NCBI GenBank assembly: GCA_029844215.1
Contig: CM056721.1
Span: 54,973,815 to 55,037,814, forward strand
Direction: 5' to 3'
DNA: 64,000 nucleotides
From: Przewalskia tangutica
Taxonomy: Eukaryota; Streptophyta; Magnoliopsida; Solanales; Solanaceae
Each line of letters starts with the position of its first letter. The first letter of the stretch is position 1. Below are positions 30,887-43,566 of the stretch, piece by piece. The notes under the pieces are model-generated. The model made no database searches, was not told the origin of the DNA, and saw only the letters and a list, made by a program, of their open reading frames with translations. The position numbers and the translations under genes were made by a program.

Positions 30887-33878
30887 CCCTCCCCTTTGAA
30901 GACTTCTTCATCCAAAATAATTTCCTAAGTCTAAAATCCTCCCCTCTCTAGTAGTGTTCTCGTCCCTCCCCTTGGTGAGGCCCCTGGCCGAGAACCCTCC
31001 CCTTGGCCGAGAGTACCCCCACTGTGGGGTTGGCGAGGGGTATACACCCCCTTTTGGTGTTGTCTCGTATAAATACCCCCCCTCTTGGTAGAAATACACT
31101 CAAAAGTATTGTTGTTATACCCAAAATTACCTTAGCCGTATACCTTGTAGTATTCCAAAGATACCTCTATACGTAGAGCCCGGAAATACTACCTAAATGT
31201 CCTTTTTGTCTCAAACCGAAACCCTAAGGAAAATCTCCATAGTTGGTTGGAGTATTAAGAAGAAGTTGCGTAGAACTTCTAAGGGTTGTTTGGAGCGGGT
31301 TGGAGCACCCGGAGTAGGAGCTAAGCGTTGCTAAGGATCGACATCTATACTTGTATAATTATGGGCTCATCGAGGTAATTATCTTGTCCCCCTATTGTGA
31401 TTGGAAATACATGTTGTAGGAGTATATAGTTGAAGTATACTATATATAGAACTGAACATAGTTTTGCGGCAATGTCTTTGGACTTAAGCCTGAATCTAAA
31501 GAAGAGAATCGAATCAGAATTACGTAGGATCAGACATAAAGAGACTTGTGTAGTTTAACGGATAGGGAAGTGCTGCCCGATTTTCCGTAGGATCTTGTAT
31601 CTAGATTTATTCTACCGAGTAGTCTAGACTTTGATAGACTTGTATAACCTGTATAGGTTGAATGTTCTGCGAGTAGCATGTGCTACTTGAGAAGATGGAC
31701 CAGGCTAGCCGGGTTATAGCCGTGGAGCGATTTGCTAATAGTCGATAATCGTCGCGAGGTATGTGATTCTTCATATACGCTTGAGCATGATATTTTAAAG
31801 AAGTATATATAGTACGGTAGACGTACGCGTGTTAACTGAACGTAGTTGTACGACAATGTCTTTTGACTTAAGCCTGAATGATAAGAACTTTGAAGTATTT
31901 CAAAAAGTATTAAGAAATTTTTTTGAAAGAAGAGTAACACTTGGTTTTGAAAACATAAGAGTTATACTAGCTTTATGGGAAGTTAGGTATAACGTCTTAA
32001 GAAAGATAAAATGAATGATTTATTGATTATAAAAGTTAAGAGACTTGATCTTAAAAGATAAGAGACTTGACTTAAATGAATAGATATGAATTTCGTGTGA
32101 AACCTCATTCGTGAGTAATGAGTACTTGGTTTTAAAAGGAATAATGTTTTACTGATTTCGGAAATCAGAATAAGTATCGAACAAACCACAGCAGCGCTAA
32201 TAAAGGGAAATGTTTTGACTAATAAAGTATTATTAAAACTAGTAGAAACTTCCATCTGCATAGAAGCTAAGATGAGACAAAATGATATTACATTTCCTAG
32301 ATCATGGCTGCTGTAATAAGATTGTTATGAACAAGAATAACCTACTCACACATAAGGTATATGTTTCTCAAATTGTTTTAATGGATTAAAACTATGAACT
32401 ACGAAACCTTGCGAAAATGAGAAACTTGAGTAATTAAAAATTTGGCAAACTTGAACGTTTGAAAAAGAATGTTACTTGATTTTACAAAGAGAAGTGTTTT
32501 TGATTTACTTCAAAAGATAATCGCTCTATTTTATACTACGGGTATTGTGTGACTTTTGTGAAAGTAACGTATCTTTTAAAGATGTATATGTATGAAGTAC
32601 TTTGGGGATAAAAACCCGATATTGGTAATCATATAGTAGAAAGTACCTCGTGTGAATAACTTGATTGTGTAGGTTTGTGATAGCCTTGTAATACTTTCTT
32701 GTTGAGTTGATAAATAAACATGCTAGGATGCTACGTGTGTTAGTATCTTGTGATGTTTGTGTAAAGGGGTTTCCCTTGATTGTGCTTATGTTGTTTAAAC
32801 GATAAGTTGTTATGTTAGTATTGTATCACCATGATTCCGGTTGCCGCCTCCGACGCGGTAGACTCAGCGGGTCTGTGTGACCTATGATTCGAGAATACCT
32901 TATGCGGTCTGGTGGCGCGGAATCGCGGGAGTTCCGTGTTAGTGTGCGCCTTTGTGGTCATGCGGTCTATGTGGCCACGCGACGGCGAGTCCAGACGCCG
33001 CCGGAGTAGCTACCCTCGATGCGGGAATACCTCATGCGGGCCATCGAGTGGCCCACGCGAGCTACGAGAAGTTCGTGGCTAGACGCGCGACATTAGATAT
33101 CAGCGCGAGTGGCCGCTTTGATCATGTGACGGTGCAGACAGATCATGATACGCTTTATGACCTTGTTGATCGTGGGTTTTAGTAGTCGGCTATGCCTTCG
33201 CATTACCCCAGACGGTTTTATGATGACACAGCGGACTCGTGTTCATGTGTATTCTCGTGCTTTTATATCATAGATCGCCAGCCGGAGGAAGGTATTCCAC
33301 GCATGATTGATGTTGGGCGTGAGACCCATTGTTATATTTGAGTGATGACTTTGAGCGTGAGTCCCCGACTTGACATGATCGCTATTTATCAGGAATCGTA
33401 GTTTGGTTATCATACATGTCTCCCGCTTATATAGACTACTATGATTTCATTTACGATTTTCGCCACATACTTGGTACTGTTGTATCGACCTCCTTCGGGC
33501 CGCGTTCATGCCGCAGTAAAGGTACACCGCCGTTGATCCTCGCCTAGGGTCACAGCTCGGCTTGAAAGCTCCGCCTCCGAGGCTTATTCGTATAGTCCCT
33601 GTTGTTGTAGGTGCTACATTCGTGATATGACGGCCCCGCCCCGCCGTTGTTGTCATATCATTCGTAGAGGTCTGTAGTACCGCTGTGCGGGGTTGTAATG
33701 GGATCTAACTGCTCAAATTGTTATTTATATATACCGGTAACCGCTTTGGTTAGCCTGCCTTCTTATTTCACTGTCTTATTGCATTGGCTTCATGTTTTTG
33801 TTTTATGTTCCGCTGATTTTCTCTGATGTATGACTACTTGGGTGCCCGGCACGATCACGCCCCGAACGGGTCGTGACA

Positions 33879-34074
33879 AAAGTGGTATCGAGCGCTTAAT
33901 CCTCGGAAAGTGTCTACGCATCGTATCCAGAGTCTTGATTATCGGTGTTGTGCACCACACCAATAATCGTGAGGCTATAGGATATTTAGGATTGGTTTCC
34001 ATTCTTCTCACTCGAGATCGTGCCTTAGAGTCGTGTTGTAAGTTGGACCTCTAACGTATTTCTTTCTCACCGTT
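33879..34074 (+). promoter_or_regulatory. G leader: primer binding site and hairpin
   Basis: PBS 33883-33893 reads TGGTATCGAGC, with the same CAG-to-CG change as in B. Hairpin 33937-33968 keeps both arms but lacks two bases before the loop. Gag ATG at 34075. Confidence 0.8.
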
Positions 34075-34760
34075 ATGCCTCCGTGTAAGGCAACCCGCCC
34101 GTGAGGGCAAGCGGCGGAGTGCGAGTAGCAGAGTTCAGAGGGTTACGAGGGCACAGGCCCAATCATTACCTAGGGTAGTGCTTCATTCGGGGAGTTCTGC
34201 GACGTCACTAGCCCCAGCAGAGTTTTAGCACGGCGGCGGCAGTTCCTACTGCGGCCATGATATTTGAACCTTCAGTTCCACGACCGGGGACAGAGAATAT
34301 GGATTGCAAAGAGGCGACCCTGTTACTAACTATGGATTTGGCTACCAGAGAGTATACCGATGTACCGCGAGTCTTGATGACTATCTAAGAGAGGGTTGTG
34401 CAAGAGTAGTTCTTCAGTTAGGCTTGAGCATGGCCTGTGTACGGGCTTATGCGCAGCAGGCCAAGAAACGTAGAGATCGACGGGTTAACCAGGGCGAGAA
34501 GAGGCGGTAAAGCAAGGTCTTTTGGTAACTTTCGAGGCGAGTCACCTCACCATGATTAGATTATGCACATCCACCAAGCGCAGTGGTCCTCCAGGTTCGG
34601 GGACGTTCGGTATGCAGGAGTTGGTCGAGCTCCGGGACTTCCGGTTCATTGGATGCACGTCATTCCGGAGAATGTCGTCTTTTTGTTGGTACTCGTTTTA
34701 CCAGCGGCCGTCAGGGCCATGTGTCGAATGGGTGACCTAGTAGGAGGACTTAGCCTTCAG
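34075..34760 (+). pseudogene. G gag remnant with capsid deletion
   Basis: Starts MPPCKATR-like at 34075. The junction to the capsid end is the same as in A; the frame 34304-34510 gives DDYLREGCARVVLQLG and AQQAKKRRDRRVNQGEKRR. A zinc-knuckle remnant follows at about 34650-34735, in shifted frames, as in F. No working capsid can be made. Sharing the deletion with A shows that this shortened form was itself copied. Confidence 0.75.
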
Positions 34761-35655
34761 GATCGATAGGTAGTTCGTCACCTTCCTTAGCTATGCGCCC
34801 TACGGGGCATGTTTGGTTAGAACGACTAAGGGGAGTGAAGCAGTAGATACAAGTATATCCTTAACCCTCTAGAGATCAGTATGTGTGATAAGATGGGTAT
34901 ATCATAAGTGCTATGTTCTGATAGCAGTGTGTTAGTTGTGATTAGGAATCATGGTTAGTTAGCTGAGTAAGATTTGGGGGATAGAAAAGGTGTGAGCCTT
35001 AAAATGTTATACGTAGAGACCTTAGAGGTAAGGCCATCTCGAAAGAAAGATTTACATTTGTGTTTAACCCTTATCGGAGTGCATTGTGCACGTGAGCTAT
35101 GTTTGGGATAAGTCCCTGAGTAGTGTGGAGTGTAAGAGGGTAGTTGAGCTAAGAAGACCGCTAGGTTTTCATAACATGATTAGTGAGATTGTTCCGGATC
35201 AGGGAGCTAGTATTTTGCGCGTTGCCGGGTCGGGTTGAGGCCACGTTGCGGGTCAACCCGCGGCCTGTATGGTGGTGGGGTCAGTTTGTGGTGGTCCCGC
35301 CTTGTGATAGGGTCATAAGGGTGTTAGGCCCATGTTTAGTTAACCAGCGTACGAGTTCGTAGATGCATTCAACCAGTAGTCGGGCCGATGGGGGCAGCCC
35401 ATCGTGTTCTTCGGTCAGGACCGTTTACTCTACCGTGTTGGTAAATCGTAAAGGTTGTAAGGCTGCACGGATGCCTACCTTCACCTTATGACGATGGTGA
35501 GCCAGTGGTACACTGTTTCTTTCGGAAGTTTTACGAGCGGGGTTAGGAACTCAGGTGAGTCTCCGTATCGGATTCGCCCTCGGGCCAGTGTTTGGATTTC
35601 AGGGGTAGTTGTGAGGATTGTTGTCTCCTGTTGGGGAAGTGTTTAAGCTACCATT
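34761..35655 (+). other. G noncoding interior block
   Basis: No gene seen. 34900-35640 is collinear with A 15480-16230. It includes the conserved segment around 35210-35460. Confidence 0.65.
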
Positions 35656-36110
35656 TCAGTGTTCGGATGTTGCCTTATGAAGCCTTGTAGGGGCGGAAGT
35701 GTAAGTTGCCGGTCGATTGGTTCGATGTTGGCAAGGTTCAGATAGTTGGTTCAGGCTTGTTCCACAGACCGATAAAGTGAAGCCTATCCAGGAGAGGTTA
35801 TCGACAGCTCAGAATCAACAGAAGTCGTGCGGATAATCGACGTCGACACTTAAAGTTCAGGTTGACGGTCGGAATTCTTAAAGGTACCACCCCGGATAGG
35901 GTGTGACGAGTTTTGGAAAACAGAAGAAACTTAGCCCGAGTTACTTTGGGCCCTTTCAGATCATGTGAATAATAGGCCAGGTTGCCTATAAGTTAGCTTG
36001 CCGTCCGACGTAGGAGGCAGTACGTCCGATCTTTCATGTGGCTATGTTCGGAAGAGTATCAGAGATCCATCCAGGGTGTTCCCAGTTAATGATGACCAAG
36101 TTAGAGATAG
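35656..36110 (+). pseudogene. G integrase C-terminal remnant
   Basis: Same remnant as in A and F, beginning at the tail of the integrase core (accatttcagtg, then gaagccttgtaggggcgg) and running through the C-terminal domain in broken frames to a GDPSR-like end near 36061-36090. No chromodomain recognised after it. Confidence 0.7.
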
Positions 36111-36468
36111 TAACCCAGAGATTTGGAAACCGTGATCGAATGCAGATATGGTAAGAAAGAGTTCGAGTGTACGAGAAGGGTACGACGCGTAAGGGAAGAA
36201 GCGAGCATGTATTGCGAGCATAGATGTGATCATTTCTTTTGTAAAGTGAAGGTGCGAAAGAAGTATATTTTAGACCTCGGGTAAGGGGGTTTTGTGATGT
36301 CAGAGGTGTTTCCTCGTGGACTTGGATGTAAGTATTTTGCGCAGGTGATTCTGTGACCAGGTGTGGCAGGTTTGTTCTCGTAAGTATAGTAGTGAAGACT
36401 ATACTGGCGCGCGTTCATTTGAGACTTAGAAGGAACATTCGGGACGAATGTTTCTAAGGAGGGGAGAA
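36111..36468 (+). promoter_or_regulatory. G 3' tail, hairpin and polypurine tract
   Basis: Noncoding tail, then AACATTCG-GGA-CGAATGTT at 36434-36452 and AAGGAGGGGAGAA at 36456-36468, directly before the 3' LTR. This is the clearest copy of both signals. Confidence 0.85.
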
Positions 36469-36877
36469 TGTTATACCCCGTATTTCCAGTGTATGTACGT
36501 AAGGACGTACGTAGAAAAGTTTGGGCTTTAAAAGTGGCTTGGCCGATTTTATTTTTGTGCACAACACCCGGTTTGAGTCGTTTTTCGACGAAACGTTTTA
36601 CACAACTTGCGAAGGGAAAATTCCGGCTATGTCATTTTTATTTTTTGCGGATTTTTCCGAGAGACGAAACATTTTGGACCAACGAGAGGGCGATACTTGG
36701 CACCCTCTCATTGATGGAGTGTGGGGCGGTAAAGTGGCCGATTGGGAGGTCTTGGGTTGGTAGGATATTTTGTGATATTTTGTGGGTAGATGGATAAGGT
36801 ACACTTGGGCACATCTTGGCCCTACACTTGCATAGCACTTGGCTAGATCTTGGCCATTGGTTGGCCTTTGCTTGGCC

Positions 36878-36885
36878 TATAAATA
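36878..36885 (+). promoter_or_regulatory. TATA box, G 3' LTR
   Basis: TATAAATA after GGCCATTGGTTGGCC, matching the 5' copy. Confidence 0.7.
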
Positions 36886-36944
36886 CCCTCCCCCTTTGAA
36901 GACTTCTTCATCCAAAATAATTTCCTAAGTCTAAAATCCTCCCC

Positions 36945-37080
36945 CCCCTCTCTTGTAGTGTTCTCGTCCCTCCCCCCCTTGGTGAGGCCCCTTGGCCGAG
37001 AACCCCTCCCCCCTTGGCCGAGAGTACCCCCCCTAGTGGGGTTGGCCGAGGGGTATACACCCCCCCTTTGTGGTGTTGTC
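36945..37080 (-). other. C-run array after the TATA box (G-quadruplex potential on the minus strand)
   Basis: Seven or more runs of four to nine C are separated by short spacers with repeated ttggccgag words. The complementary strand fits a G-quadruplex pattern, the C strand an i-motif. All LTRs here have a shorter or longer version at this place. Confidence 0.55.
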
Positions 37081-39910
37081 TCGTATAAATACCCCCCCTC
37101 TTGGTAGAAATACTCTCAAAAGTATTGTTGTTATACCCAAAATTACCTTAGCCGTATACCTTGTAGTATTCCAAAGATACCTCTATACGTAGAGCCCGGA
37201 AATACTACCTAAATGTCCTTTTTGTCTCAAACCGAAACCCTAAGGAAAATCTCCATAGTTGGTTGGAGTATTAAGAAGAAGTTGCGTAGAACTTCTAAGG
37301 GTTGTTTGGAGCGGGTTGGAGCACCCGGAGTAGGAGCTAAGCGTTGCTAAGGATCGACATCTATACTTGGATAATTATGGGCTCATCGAGGTAATTATCT
37401 TGTCCCCCTATTGTGATTGGAAATACATGTTGTAGGAGTATATAGTTGAAGTATACTATATATAGAACTGAACATAGTTTTGCGGCAATGACTTTGGACT
37501 TAAGCCTGAATCTAAAGAAGAGAATCGAATCAGTAATTACGTAGGATCAGACATGAGACTTGTGTAGTTTAACGGATAGGAAGTCTTTGCCCGATTTTCC
37601 GTAGGATCTTGTATCTAGATTTATTCTACCGAGTAGTCTAGACTTTGATAGACTTGTATAACCTGTATAGGTTGAATGTTCTGCGAGTAGCATGTGCTAC
37701 TTGAGAAGGTGGACCAGGCTAGCCGGGTTATAGCCGTGGAGCGATTTGCTAATAGTCGATAATCGTCGCGAGGTATGTGATTCTTCCTATACGCTTGAGC
37801 ATGATATTTTAAAGAAGTATATATAGTACGGTAGACGTACGCGTGTTAACTGAACGTAGTTGTACGGCAATGTCTTTTGACTTAAGCCTGAATGATAAGA
37901 ACTTTGAAGTATTTCAAAAAGTATTAAGAACTGTTTTTGAAAGAAGAGTAACACTTGGTTTTGAAAACATAAGAGTTATACTAGCTTTATGGGAAGTTAG
38001 GTATAACGTCTTAAGAAAGATAAAATGAATGATTTATTGATTATAAAAGTTAAGAGACTTGATCTTAAAAGATAAGAGACTTGACTTAAATGAATTGATA
38101 TGAATTTCGTGTGAAACCTCATTCGTGAGTAATGAGTACTTGGTTTTAAAAGGAATAATGTTTTACTGATTTCGGAAGTCAGAATAAGTATCGAACAAAC
38201 CACAGCAGCGCTAATAAAGGGAAATGTTTTGACTAATAAAGTATTATTAAAACCAGTAGAAACTTCCATCTGCATAGAAGTTAAGATGAGACAAAATGAT
38301 ATTACATTTCCTAGATCATGGCTGCTGTAATAAGATTGTTATGAACAAGAATAACCTACTCACACATAAGGTATATGTTTCTCAAATTGTTTTAAAGGAT
38401 TAAAACTATGAACTACGAAACCTTGCGAAAATGAGAAACTTGAGTAATAGAAAATTTGGCAAACTTGAACGTTCGAAAAAGAATGTTACTTGATTTTACA
38501 AAGAGAAGTGTTTTTGATTTACTTCAAAAGATAATCGCTCTATTTTATACTACGGGTATTGTGTGACTTTTGTGAAAGTAACGTATCTTTTAAAGATGTA
38601 TATGTATGAAGTACTTTGGGGATAAAAACCCGATCTTGGTAATCATATAGTAGAAAGTACCTCGTGTGAATAACTTGATTGTGTTGGTTTGTGATAGCCT
38701 TGTAATACATTCTTGTTGAGTTGATAAATAAACATGCTAGGATGCTACGTGTGTTAGTATCTTGTGATGTTTGTGTAAAGGGGTTTCCCTTGATTGTGCT
38801 TATGTTGTTTAAACGATAAGTTGTTATGTTAGTATTGTATCACTCATGATTCCGGGGGTTAAGCTGCCCTCCACGCGGGTAGACTCAGCGGTGCGTGTGA
38901 CCTATGATTCGAGAATACCTTATGCGGTCTCAGTGGCCTATGCGGAATCGCGGAGTTCCAGTTAGTGTGCGCCTTTGTGGTCATGCGGTCTATGTGGCCA
39001 CGCGACGGCGAGTCGAGGACGCCCGGAGTAGCTACCCTCGATGCGGGAATACCTCATGCGGCCATCGAGTGGCCCACGCGAGCTACGAGAAGTTCGGGGC
39101 TAGACGCGCACATTAGATATCGCGCGAGTGGCCGCCTTTGATCATGTGACGGTGCAGACAGATCATGATACGATTTATGACCTTGTTATCTTGTGGGTTT
39201 TAGTAGTGGCTATGCCTTCGCACTTACCCCAGACGGTTTTATGATGACACAGTGGGACCGGTGTTCATGTATTCCTTCGTGCTTTTATATCATAGATCGC
39301 CGGCGTGAGGAAGGTATTCCACGCATGATTGATGTGTGGCGTGAGACCCATTGTTATATTTGAGTGATGACTTTGAGGCGTGAGTCCACGACTTGACATG
39401 ATCGCTTATTTATCAGGAATCGTAGTTTGGTTATCATACATGTCTCCCGCTTTATATAGACTACTATGATTTCATTTACGTGATTTTCAGCCACATACTT
39501 GGTACTGTTATCGACCTCCTTCGTGGGCTGCGTTCATGCCGCAGTAAAGGTACACCGCCGTTGATCCTCGCTCTAGGGTCACATTCAGCGTTGAAAGCTC
39601 GTTCTCGAGGCTTATCTTCGTATAGTCCTGTTGTTGTAGGTGCTACATTCGTGGTATGACGGGCCCCGCCCCGTCGTTGTTGTCATATCATTCGTAGAGG
39701 TCCGTAGTCTTGCTGGGCGTGGTTGTAATTGGATGTAATCGCTCAAATTGTTATTTATATATACCGAAGGTAACCGCTTTTAGCCTGCTTTCTTATTTCA
39801 CCGTCTTATTGCATTGGCTTCATGTTATTGTTTTATGTTCGCTGATTTTCTCTCGATGTATGACTACTGGGTGCACGGTAAGGCATCACCACGCCGAACG
39901 GGTCGTGACA

Positions 39911-40031
39911 CATGGTCCAAAGGATACTTTCTTCACATCTTTACTTATAAAAAGGACACTTCCATCTTCTTAACACATCTTCGCCCTCTTTTTTTTTTCT
40001 CTCTCGTCGTACTTTCCTCGTACACTCGAAC
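39911..40031 (-). other. F interior segment between G and H
   Basis: Continues F after G; matches D 21550-21690 on the same strand. Noncoding. Its last five bases, CGAAC, are the target of H. Confidence 0.8.
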
Positions 40032-40346
40032 TGTTATACCCCGTAGTTGCAGGGTATGTATGTGAGGACGTACGTACGAGAGTACGGCAGAAAATTTTGA
40101 AAAGAAAGAAAGATGTGAGTTTTCGACGGAAAAGTTTCCGGTTATTTGTGAAGAAAAAGGTTCGTTAATGGGAATTGGATTCTGATTTGTTATTGGGACT
40201 TCCTGGAATATTAGTGAATTATGGAATTTTATTTTCGAAATGGTCACGGGGCCCACGAGAAATTTACTGATTTAAGGGCCCACTTTGTTTTCGAGATTTT
40301 GGCCATTGTGGATGTTTTTCGAAGACGTTTTTGAGGGCCAATAGGA

Positions 40347-40362
40347 GGTGACACGTGTCACC
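40347..40362. promoter_or_regulatory. G-box palindrome 1, LTR H
   Basis: GGTGACACGTGTCACC, perfect. Corresponds to 1693-1710 in A. Confidence 0.7.
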
Positions 40363-40520
40363 CCGCCTGCGTGGCTTGGCCGAAATGACCTTTGTGCACA
40401 ACACCCTTGCTAGAGTCGTTTTTGACGAAACGCTTTCAGAACTTGCGAAGGAAAATTCCGACTATGTCGTTTTGTATTTTTGCGGATTTTTCCGAGAGAC
40501 GAACATTTTGGACCAACGGA

Positions 40521-40538
40521 GGGTGACATGTGTCACCC
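40521..40538. promoter_or_regulatory. Palindrome 2, LTR H
   Basis: GGGTGACATGTGTCACCC, near perfect with centre changed. It is the palindrome of the second U3 module (after accaacg), 170 bp after palindrome 1, so H carries both. Confidence 0.65.
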
Positions 40539-40715
40539 TCACATCGAAGCTAGGTGGCGCACTGGACGATTGGGGTGTCAAGTGGGTAGATATTTTTGGT
40601 AGATATTTGTGAGGGTTTTAAGGAGTAGGGGCTAGGGTGCACTTGGGCATATCTTGGCCTTACACTTGTGTAGCACTTGGCTAGATCTTGGCCATTGGTT
40701 GGCCTTTGGGTTTGC

Positions 40716-40723
40716 TATAAATA
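40716..40723 (+). promoter_or_regulatory. TATA box, LTR H
   Basis: TATAAATA 684 bp from the LTR start, after GGCCATTGGTTGGCC. Confidence 0.7.
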
Positions 40724-42616
40724 CCCCCCTTAGTTGATGAACTTTCTTCATCCAAAAATCATTTTCCAAGTCTTGAAATCTCTCCCCCTTTGTGAGTTGA
40801 AATCGTCCAAAGCCCTCGAGAGGCCCCCCCCTTTTTGAGTGAGGCTTGGCCGTGGGGTACCCCCCCCCCCCTAGCCTAGTTGTTTTCGTATAATACCCCT
40901 TGTTGTGGTATAGAAATACTCCCCTAGTATTGTTATAATGCCCAAAATACCTTAGCCTTGTACCTTGTAGTATTCCAAAGATACCTCGTTACGTAGAGTC
41001 CGGGAATACTACCTTTTGTCCTTTTTAGTCTCAAACCGAAACCCTAAGGAAATCTTCATAGTTGGTTGAAGTATTTGAGTAGAAGTTGGTTAGAACTTCT
41101 AAGGGTTGTTTGGAGTGGTTTGGAGCGCACTGAGCGAGCTAAACCTTGCTCAGATCGACATTATAACTTGGATAATTTGGGCTTACCGAGGTAATTATCT
41201 TGTCCTCTATTGTAATTGGAAATTACATGTTTGTTAGAATATATAGTTGAGGTATACTATATATGGAACTATACTTAGTATTCGCAATGTCTTTTGACTT
41301 AAGCTCAAGAATAAATAATCGAATCGAATCAGTATTTACATAGGATCAGATTGCAGAGACTTGTGTAGTATTCGAGTAGAATTGTACACGTCCGGTAGAC
41401 GTGTAAACCCCGGTTGGCTTGGTAGCCGCCTCGATAGAGGAGAGATTTACGCTGTCATGGGAGGTCTTCGAATTTTCTATAGAAAGATAGAAACTTGTGT
41501 TTTGGGGTTAATAGACGTTTTGACCTTTATAGGTGAAAGTACTAAGAGTAGCGTATTCTACTCGAGGAGTGGAAAGGGCTAGCAAGGTTGTAGTACTTGG
41601 AGCATTTTGCTTATTGTCGATAAATCGTCGCGAGGTATGTGAACCTCTTCCTATCTTTTCTAGCATGATTGTTGTGAACTATGTAGTACGGTAGACGTAC
41701 ATGTGCTAAGTGATTTGGTTGGTTTAAAACATAGGTTGTTATAATAGCTTTATGGGAAGTTAGTTATAACGACCTTATGTAAGTGAAAATGGTTTACCGA
41801 TGTTAGAAGTTAAGAGACTTGATCTTATAAGATAAGAGACTTAACTTATTTGTTTTAATGTGGATGTTTGTGTGAAACCTCATTCGTGAGTAATGAGTAC
41901 TTGGTTTTAAAGGGATAATGTTTTACTGATTTCGGGAATCAGAATGTGTATCGACAGACCATTGCAGCGTTAATAAAGGAAAATGTATTGAATAATGATG
42001 TGTTGTATTAAAACCAGTAGAAACCTCCATCTGGCTTGACGCTAAGAGGAGACAAAATGATATTACATTTTCTAGATCATGGTCTTTGTAATAAGATCAT
42101 TATAAACAAGAATAAACTACTCACGTATATGACATATGTTACTCAATTGTTCTAAAAAGGAATCAGTGATTAAGTTTGGGAACTATGAAACCATTTGAAA
42201 ATGAGAAGCTTGAGTAATTGAAACTAGGCAAACTGGAACTTAGGAAAAGAATGTTGTTACTTGATTTTGAAAAGGAAGGTGGGTTGGTCATTCTAATACT
42301 ACGGGTATCGGGTGACTTTTATAAAAGTAATGGATCTCTTTTAAAAGAACTTAACGTATGTAGTACTTTGGGGTTAAAAACCCGGACTTTGGCATAAAAT
42401 GAAAGTACTTTGAGTTGTGTGAAACTTGCCTATGCTTGTTGTTGTGAAACTTGCCTATGCTTGTGATGATAGCCTTTATTGTACAATCGTTGTGTTTCTG
42501 TGTTACCGCGTCTCTCGATAGAGGGTCGGTTGACTGGTTGAGAACTTACTTGGACGCGCACAGCGACGAGAAATTCCACAGCACGCCTCGCTGATAGTAT
42601 TATTGTTGTTAATCGC

Positions 42617-42890
42617 TTTGGACATACTGACACGATGCGTAGCGCACGGGTATGCTTCCATTTTGGTTAAGGTCTTGTGATTTCCCTTTGGACATACTGA
42701 CACGATGCGTAGCGCACGGGTATGCGTCCATTTGGAATGTTGTCTTATTGTTTCCCTTTGGACATACTGACACGATGCGTAGCGCACGGGTATGCGTCCA
42801 TTTGGAATGTTGTCTTATTGTTTCCCTTTGGACATACTGACACGATGCGTAGCGCACGGGTATGCTTCCATTTGGATTGCTGTCTTGTTG
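42617..42890 (+). repeat. 70-bp tandem repeat, four copies, in LTR H
   Basis: Unit begins TTTGGACATACTGACACGAT; copies start at 42617, 42687, 42757 and 42827. Middle copies are almost identical. Present only in H. It replaces part of the GC-rich array of other LTRs and creates false reading frames on both strands. Confidence 0.9.
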
Positions 42891-42900
42891 TTGAGGTCAC

Positions 42901-43017
42901 ATGGACATGTCTACACCGATGCAGAATTCCGGGGGCATGTGGCCATGGGACATTGGTATTATTGTTGCATCATGGACATGTCTACACCGATGCAGAATTC
43001 CGGGGGCATGCGGCCAT
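42901..43017 (+). repeat. 71-bp tandem duplication in LTR H
   Basis: Two copies beginning ATGGACATGTCTACACCGAT at 42901 and 42972, right after the 70-bp array. Confidence 0.85.
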
Positions 43018-43566
43018 AATGCGAACCTGATTGATGTTGTGGGCGTGAGACCCATAGTTATATTGGAGTGATGACTGTTTTATGTTGTGAACTGTAGTTT
43101 GGTTATCATACATGTCTCCTGCTTTATATAGATTAGTATGATTTCATTTACTGATTGCATGCTTCATACTTGGTACTGTTGTCTCGACCTTCGGGGCCGC
43201 GTTCATGCCGCAGTAGAGGTACATCGGCCGTGGTTCCTCGCCTTAGGATCACGTTCAACAGATTTGAAGCTCCGCTTTCTCGAGGCTTATCTTTTGGTAG
43301 GTGTTCCCTGAGTTGTAGGTTCTTGTACATTCAGGGGTATGGCGGGGCCCTGTCCCGTCATAGTCATTGTATATCTTAGAGGTCTGTAGTACTGTTGTGG
43401 GCAGGGTTGTAAAAGGATTAAACTGTTCAGGTTTTATGTATATACTGAAGGCAACTGTTTTGGTTGGCATGTTTATTCATTTATCTCTTGTTAAATGACT
43501 CTTGTTTTGTGTTCCGCTGATTTTCTCTGATGTTTGTATCACTAGGGTGCCCAGGGTAAGGCACCA

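Larger units (their letters stand above)
30477..33878 (+). repeat. G 5' LTR
   Basis: Complete from TGTTATACCCCG to GGTCGTGACA. Compared with the 3' copy it lacks bases in C runs (30941-31080 against 36945-37080) and in TGG/CTG words. GC-rich array at about 32830-33190. Confidence 0.92.
30477..39910 (+). mobile_element. Element G: complete non-autonomous gypsy element
   Basis: Plus-strand element with 5' LTR 30477-33878 (3402 bp), interior 33879-36468 (2590 bp) and 3' LTR 36469-39910 (3442 bp), flanked by CATGG. Same interior plan as A: gag with the capsid deleted, noncoding block, integrase C-terminal remnant, tail, PPT. The U3 is the short type of J and B, whereas A's is composite, so the interior and U3 have reassorted. 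The LTRs are near identical apart from short losses in the 5' copy. Confidence 0.93.
36469..39910 (+). repeat. G 3' LTR
   Basis: 3442 bp, complete. GC-rich array at about 38840-39140, TACC-GAA-GGTA hairpin at 39762-39772. Followed by CATGG. Confidence 0.93.

Noticed and set aside
42503..42857. Repetitive minus-strand protein (RYASCQYVQ repeats)
   Set aside because: It is a translation of the 70-bp tandem repeat in LTR H. The unit length is not a multiple of three, so each frame cycles through different readings, and nothing supports expression.
42617..43017. Regularly spaced repeats that could suggest a CRISPR array
   Set aside because: Units are contiguous with no unique spacers, the setting is a plant LTR, and no cas-like genes are present.
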